From Erythroxylum novogranatense (Eukaryota; Streptophyta; Magnoliopsida; Malpighiales; Erythroxylaceae), in contig CM057234.1 in assembly GCA_029891385.1 (NCBI GenBank), positions 23,422,350 through 23,486,349 on the forward strand: a stretch of DNA of 64,000 nucleotides, read 5' to 3'. Of this stretch, positions 57,212-64,000 are shown one piece after another (the stretch's first letter is position 1; the number at the start of each line of letters is the position of its first letter). Both the position numbers and the translations under genes were made by a program. The notes below the pieces were generated by a model. That model was given only the letters and a program-made list of their open reading frames with translations, was not told where the DNA came from and searched no databases.

Positions 57212-60143
57212 CTATAACAATGAAAATAAGTACACATTACTAACTGTATAGTTAGAATGACCAAACAATGCACATGGAATCATTAAAACGTGTATAATGC
57301 ATGTTCATGGCATTCCCGACCCTAATCCAAAATCTTCCCGTCATAATAATTTCCTCTAAAAATTAGAAAGCTATAGCCACTGACAGCACTCAATTAGGAC
57401 CTCGATCGGTCCAAAAATAAATAAAACAGTGACCATAGAATAATTACTCGGGTCCACGTCAATTTCTCGGCTAAAAATTCCCAATTTCTCACAAAATGAA
57501 ATTCAATGCGTTACCAATCCGATGCCTCAAGAATCAGGTCAATCGAACGTCGGACGAAAAAGAAATTGACAAAAGAAACCAAAATTCAAATTAAACGATT
57601 TATATCTATATATATACCTAACCCTTATTCCCTTCTATAATTTCTTGATTTCAAGCCAATTTTCAACACCAATAACTCATTGCACACAATTCAGAAAATT
57701 ACCAACTATATCTCATTGGAAAGATCATGAAACCCTCTACAATTCTCAAGAAGACCATAAAAATCAATTTCACCCCTAAGGGTGTCAAAAATCCCTTCAA
57801 AGCTACTACCTACTCAAATCCCAATAAAACAGAACAGTAAATTGGAAATTCCATAACTCTCTGATTCTTCAGCCAAAAATTACCACATAAATATGCTCAA
57901 TAAGGTAACAATGTTCTCTACAACTTTAATGAACAGCCCAAAATCAAATTCACTTGATAACTAGGTCAAACAATTCCACAAAGAATCTGTCTACTGAAAT
58001 CAACCAATCTGGACAGTAATTTTCCAATCAGCATAACTCTTAGCACAAATGTCACAAAATTCACTACCATATATCCATAAAAAGATAAGTTCTCAAACTT
58101 CAATTTTCATGAAGAACTCAAAATCCAATTCAATTTCTAACAATTTCAAAACTGTCATTCAAGTTACTGCCATGATCAGCAATTCATAACCTAATGCAGG
58201 TTCAATGTTTACAAAATCATAACTCCCAATTCTGACCTCTAAAAATTACATGCAATATATCAGTTTCAAGATAATTCCTTCCTCTGCAACTTTTCAGAAG
58301 ATCACTCATACCAATTCAGCTCACATAATTTTCTAAAATTGCTTCCAATCCGCAAGCTCACAAATTCAACACTTAGGCTAGGTTTCATCAAAAGGCTCAA
58401 AACCAGTCACTAGTAATCAGTTCATATCTCTCAATATACAACTCAGAAATTAGCAAGATCAGTGGAAATGGAAAGCTAACTCAATATGCTACAATGTTCA
58501 TGAAGACCATTATCCTAAATTCCATCTCAATTTATTTAGAAAAATCAACAAAGTAATCAGGTCATACGTGTGGGTACTGTTCACAGACCCTACAAACAGA
58601 AACTTTCCATGCAAAATTTCACCCTTCTAACATTACAATTCAACAACACTTATTTCACACAAATTTGAAGCCAACATCCCAAAGTTTCATTAGGCACAAA
58701 CCTCACCTCATTTGCTCACCTACACAATTTGTTATGACCAAAACATTGTAATAGGTCAAATTGAATTTTCCAGCTTTTCAACATTAACCTAACTCCTATC
58801 ATTTCTAACACCAATAACACATCACTAAGCATCCATTTATACCTCTAATTCAACCACAAATTCATCACAACATATACTTATATAATTATTCAAAAGTTGG
58901 CAGCACCCACATAACCAATTTCCATAATTTATTTCCATTCATTAAACATCATAAACATCATTAAAACATCTCTTTCACATTCTTTAACTATCATAACCCA
59001 TTCCCTCACTCAAGCATAGTCTTAAACCCATACAAACCTACCACTTTCATGATCAAATAAATGCATAAATGATCTCCATGAATGATTTTAACTACCATAA
59101 GAAATAAATACAAACATAAATTCTCACCTAACAAGTTGCAAACTTGAATTTCCTCAAGTCTTCAAACTCTCCACTTCTACTTCAATCCTCACCCAAAGTT
59201 ATCATAAGCATCATTAATATGATCATTAACTCAAGGTTTAAGTAGAGTCTTGGCTGTGACTAGTGAAGAAACAAGCAAATAATAAGTGGAACTTATGTGG
59301 GAGGAGAAGGCAATAATCGAAGGAAGAGAACACAAATGATGAGAATTGCAAGTTTCGGATGAAGGAGGAGTGGAGTCTTTCCAAATGAGTTTTTAATTTT
59401 ATCCTTGAAGAAATATCGAGAGTCATGGAAGAATAAGACAAAGCTAATAAATGAAAATGGGACACTTGGCACTTAGGGAGAAAAACCATTAAGCTAATTA
59501 ACATAATTCAATCCCAAACTCTCATAAAAGTTAATCCTATTTTATAAAGAGCATTAATTCCACTTAATGCTAATGGCTCTATAACAATTCTCAAAATAAT
59601 ATCCAAAATGACAGTACCATTTGGTAGCAATTTTCGCTACCGAAAATTGACCGATTCGTCACTTGGCGATTTTTCCCGGTCCGGAAATTTCCAGAAATTT
59701 CCCCGAATCATTTTTTTGAAAATTACCTAAATTGCTCAAAATTGTAAAACATATAACAGTCCACTCCCAATAATTGTTCAAACACGAAAACCACATTTTC
59801 CACAACAAAAACACATTTAGGTCATTTACCGGCGATTTTGCCGTTCCGGAAATTTTCTCCGGATAATTCCAGAAAAATTCTCATAAATCTCTAAAAATGT
59901 AAAACACTCACTGGCGCACTCCAAATAATTTTTCAAATACAATTATCCCATAAATTTCACAAAAGATCTCTATTAAACACTTATGCCGGAAATGTCATGA
60001 ATGCATGTATACCGTGTGCACATGCAAAACAATCATCAGTTATAGAGGCTATATGATGTATGTTCATACCGAGTTCTAATTCAATACTCCTAACCGGTCC
60101 CAATTTACTAAAATACCCTTCACATCGGTGATGGGATGTTACA

Positions 60144-63100
60144 ATTCTCCCCTCCTAATGAAAATTTCGTCCTCGAAATTTCATATACGATTGATCAGGA
60201 AGGCAGGGGAGTCTTTTTGATTAGTACCCTCTATTTCCCACTGTTTTCACTACACGACCAAATTCAGTTAATGAACGAAGATCAAAACAATCAATGACTC
60301 TTTTTCCCTTTCTCAAACTTTCCATGATCTTACTGCTACCTCATGATGATGCGCAATTTATCACTTTCAATATCAATAATATATATGTTGGATCCTAACA
60401 ATATTTCCAATTCTATCTACGAAACACTTTTTGAATCCGAATCATCTTTTAGGTTTTAGCCTAACTTATCAATCCATAATTCTATTTACACCACAGTCAC
60501 ATAAAGGCCACTTATCACGAATTCAATTTCCTGTAATTATACCTTTATTTCCATCCAAGTACCTTTTAGCCGAGGCCATACCCTTCAAAATATTTCATTT
60601 ATTGCTTATCAGATTTCGTTATTATCAAAACACAAATCTCATGAGATTTATAACCTCAGTGTGAATCAATTTAACTCATTGTCACCATCTTAAATTACTT
60701 AACCTATCACTTTATTGCCCTGATCACATAATATTGGGATAACGACTCGTTTAGCAGTAAGACCCCTTATACACTATTCGTCACCAATATAATAATTGTC
60801 ATACCACAATCACTTTGCACTAGACATCAATCTCATATCCCAATGAACTCTAAAATTATCGGTTTCACATTTGTCTCCAAAGATCAAGCACGTTGGTTAA
60901 TCTCTCTTATAATCATTAGATTTCCATTCTAACCTTTCAATTACACTTTCCATACGCTCTTGCTAGAACAAAAGCTTCGATCATTCCTTACATTTTCACT
61001 AAATGGTCCCGTAATGAGTATCACCCATATGTCTTAATTTGAATTATACCTATCACTTTCCTCGACAATTGGAATTATCTTCAGTTCTTCGATACGGTTT
61101 CCAATTTCTACATCCTCACTTCGGGTTTTGCCAATCCGTTTTGATGCACACCAACTTGAAATTCCCAGAACTAATAATACTTTCTTTTGCCCCTTTTTAT
61201 CAGTTCGACTATTAACACTCAATAATACACTAGATTTGATAACCTTATTACCCTTATTACCCGAATTTTAATCTTCTGCAATTGAATTTATTTATCTATT
61301 TATTTATTTCTTTGCTCAATCCCTTGAATTGCACCATTAGCTTAGTTTGAAGTAACAAATGCACGAAATAACTCAATCGGTATCGATTTGCATATTCATA
61401 GACATCTCCAAACTATTTCTATACGATTAATATCTCCAAGATTTTAGGCCACTCTCAGTATAACAAATTTCAAATCATCAATCATAATACCGCCCATGGA
61501 ATTATATTTGTCCTAAGGTGCATAAAATCACTTTATACAATGTCAATAGATCACATCATAACCTTTACTGGAACACTTTAGTATAGATAGTAAATTCTTC
61601 AAATGTCTCCTTTATGATCATCAGTTATAACGTTCACACATTTTCCTCAATTATTCTTGTCAAGTTGCTAAAACCAGAAAATCTTTGACAATTTCTGAAC
61701 GCATCCAGCATTTCGTTAGTTCTAATTAATTCCAAATGCCACATACACATATCTTTTGAACTTTCTCATTTTATCACTACCTATATCTTGATTAATTCTC
61801 CCAATATCCCATGTTCGCATACTAATTCATCTCTTATTTCACTCTTATGAAACTTGCATGATAACCAATCTCCTCACCTATACCAATTTATCTATTTCTT
61901 ATGCTTATATCCATTATCCACTCCAAACACAAGTGAGCCATGTTCCTTTTCAGTAATACAATAAACTTAGTTAATTCATATAACTCTTTAATTATCGAAC
62001 GTCTCCAATGAGGAAAAATTTTCGTATAATTTGTCTCATCATAACATATTCTGCCACATGTTCCTTACCTTCATTTCTCCACATAACTCAATTTATTCAT
62101 GATAGATCACTCACTGACTTGAATAAACAATTGTTATATCGATCTCGTGCTTTCAAAACATAATTACACAAAATATGCACGAACCTTTTTATTCCCTCAA
62201 AGCTGCAATTAATATACAGTAATTCTCTTACATAATCAGAATCATCTTATTAACATAATGTACACTTTTTTAGTAGCATAGTTTAGCTTTTACGCTAGAG
62301 TCTCTGCCAGATGTAATACAAATCAGTTACTCTTGATACTTCACGAAGATCAATCTCTTAAGAGCACTTAAACAATTTCTTTTCCTCTACTATCTTGCCA
62401 TACATCACCATAATCATCACATCTTATTTGACAATATATCTCTATATTCCCATCAATTTGCCCGTTAATAGCTCATACTACTAAGAACACCTTAATTGCA
62501 TTTAATTCTCGATAACCATTCTCTTTTTGGTACCAATTCTCGATCATGGGGACCTTATTATATTCATGTCCCTCTTTTTATTTCCTTAAGCTCATTACCG
62601 ATGCTAACATCATTAATTGTCTCACTTCTTCCTCAATTAATCAGTACAAGTATTCTCATGCCTTACTCTAACTCATTTTGCACTTGAGCTACCAGCATTA
62701 TAATCAGAGCTTATGTAATAGGCCACCGATTACGTCCTATATCATATTCACGCAAATTATTCATTTATGCTTAATCATTTCACCCGTGATAGTAATCCCA
62801 CTATCGATATACACTTACAAAGGACAATATATGTCTTGAACTCAAAGAACCTTCCTGCTTACACCGCCCTCGCCGTGAGGATCATATACAATCTCTATTC
62901 ATATACAACTGATCAGTATAAGCACTTTTGTTTCTTATTCTAACGCATAAAGGTTTTTTTTTTCGACAAGAATTCTGGCTAGCACTTATCCATTAACTCA
63001 TCAATTGTAGTTTAACATTTTCACTTACCATAAAGCTCCCATAATCAGGTGTGCATTTACTTAGATAGATCAATTAAACCCGAACAACTTTTTCATCTAC

Positions 63101-63733
63101 CAATTTCATTGTCTTACATTTCAATCTTTTCATTATTGCATTATACCCATATATTTCCGCACTCAAATCAATATCACAGATATGAAATCATTCTTGATTT
63201 TGTACTTCATATCTTTTGACTCCAAATCACCAAGCCTTATTTATAACTCTTATCACTAGTAATCAATCCCAATTGTAACTTCTATATCATAGAACACTTT
63301 ATTTTCATTCACCTTATACATTGGAAATCTTCCATTATCACATCTCTATATTCCTCTATTTATTCACAACGATAATCTTTATTTCAAACTCACAGTCAAG
63401 GATATACCCCATATCACTCTAATATTATATTTCACAAGATATCCGTCAATACCAGTACACTAAATATTCATCTATCTGATCGAACCATACACTTTTTCCT
63501 ATTTTGCGATATCCATTTCTTCCTTTTATCACATTCTAACACATTATCATTTTTCTCACTTTTTCTAACCGCTTAAATGACTGAGACATACTTATGCATA
63601 CGACTCATATACGACACTGGGGATCAGTTGTCACTGTCTGTCGTGACATAACTTAAATGCACGTAACTTAATACATTGTTTTTTTTTCAGAACGCCCATG
63701 TAAGATTGTACTTCTGGGCTCTGATACCACAAA
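60144..63733 (-). other. Second internal region of the tandem element (3590 bp)
   Basis: Near-identical to 52346-55918. Polypurine tract CATTAGGAGGGGAGAAT lies next to LTR 2 (60144-60160), and primer site TGGTATCAGAGCC at 63717-63729. Non-coding. Confidence 0.87.
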
Positions 63734-63816
63734 TGTAGCTTCCCACTCCCACGAGACTCGAACCTGACATCGACGGTGATATCCGAGCCTGCGACCCGCG
63801 AGGGTGGTATGCTAGA
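63734..63816 (-). repeat. Third LTR of the tandem element, first 83 bp only
   Basis: TGTAGCTTCCCACTCCCACG to GGTATGCTAGA matches the starts of LTR 1 and LTR 2, then is cut by the element at 63817. The five bases CTAGA (63812-63816) should be that element's target-site copy. Confidence 0.9.
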
Positions 63817-64000
63817 TGTTGGACCCCGAACCTTGAGTGACAATTTGATTTAGTAATATGAATGATCAAGTGGATGAGTTGATTGAAATGAAGCTAAATA
63901 GCAAGAATTAGAAAGAAAAAGTGTGAAAAAATGAAGGATTTAGAAAGTTTGACTTTTTGGAGAGAGAATATTTGACTTTGAGAGTTGACTTATGATTTAG
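63817..64000 (+). mobile_element. Start of a group A LTR, continues beyond the window
   Basis: It begins TGTTGGACCCCGAACCTTGA and matches 13945 onward, including GATCAAGTGGATGAGTTGAT and the first U3 module. Only 184 bp are present, so it could be a solo LTR or the left LTR of a full element. Confidence 0.9.

Larger units (their letters stand above)
55919..60143 (-). repeat. Second (middle) LTR of the tandem element (4225 bp)
   Basis: Plus-strand ends are TGTAGCTTCCCACTCC and GATGGGATGTTACA. It is near-identical to 48140-52345 outside CpG-linked differences. It serves as an LTR for both neighbouring internal regions. Confidence 0.93.
48140..63816 (-). mobile_element. Tandem non-autonomous LTR element: LTR-internal-LTR-internal-LTR
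   Basis: Three LTR starts with the plus-strand sequence TGTAGCTTCCCACTCCCACG lie at 48140, 55919 and 63734. Two near-identical internal regions of about 3.58 kb separate them, giving a period of about 7.8 kb. On the minus strand each internal region begins with a perfect initiator-Met primer site and ends with a polypurine tract. Neither contains recognisable gag or pol. It is inserted in the chromovirus 3' LTR after GCTCT. The third LTR is interrupted at 63817. The matching target duplication would be right of the window. Confidence 0.92.

Overview
The window is plant nuclear DNA, most likely from a eudicot. It is AT-rich and intron-containing, carries the broken remains of a class I HD-Zip homeobox gene, and is otherwise built almost entirely of nested LTR retrotransposons and a few MITEs. 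I see no intact cellular gene, no rRNA or tRNA gene and no CRISPR array. I cannot name the species from sequence alone.

Layout. Bases 1-1448 hold a minus-strand relic of a Ty1/copia gag. Bases 3789 to about 10455 hold a decayed Tnt1/Tork-like copia element. Its 5' LTR is split by a 2.16-kb solo LTR (4055-6211, TSD ATGTG) and its 3' LTR carries two MITEs. Bases 10456-13939 are unassigned. Two further solo LTRs follow: 13945-18110 (TSD CTATT) and 18956-21929 (TSD CCTTT). Bases 22564-24475 are an HD-Zip I pseudogene of the ATHB-13/-20/HAT7 type, with a Stowaway-like MITE in its intron. Bases 24476-26446 are unassigned.

The right 37 kb is one nested complex. The oldest layer is a plus-strand chromovirus (Tekay/del-like Ty3/gypsy) that starts at 26452. 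Its 5' LTR is split by a minus-strand non-autonomous element (28342-37998, LTRs about 4.45 kb, internal part only 738 bp, TSD GCTCT). Its gag-pol (about 38763-46135) carries in-frame stops and frameshifts, a rearranged RT, and a minus-strand solo LTR (41994-44947, TSD CATGA) inside the integrase zinc finger. Its 3' LTR (from 46165) is split at 48140 by a second minus-strand non-autonomous element, arranged as LTR-internal-LTR-internal-LTR (48140-63816). The last LTR of that array is itself interrupted at 63817 by an LTR that runs off the window. The 3' LTR of the chromovirus preserves the empty site of the insertion in its 5' LTR, so the order of events can be read directly.

Two related groups of long LTRs account for most of the sequence. 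Group A has ends TGTTGG...CCAACA, or slight variants of these. Group B has ends TGTAACA...TGTTACA, with TGTAGC...at one end of the 48140 family. Several group features are not explained by coding. These are a conserved 66-67-nt block bounded by splice-like signals, a conserved three-way-junction fold near the LTR 3' end, GC-rich palindromic cassettes that vary even between the two LTRs of one element, and repeated roughly 100-nt modules in U3. Copy-to-copy differences cluster oddly at CpG sites, which may be biological or may be a sequencing artefact.
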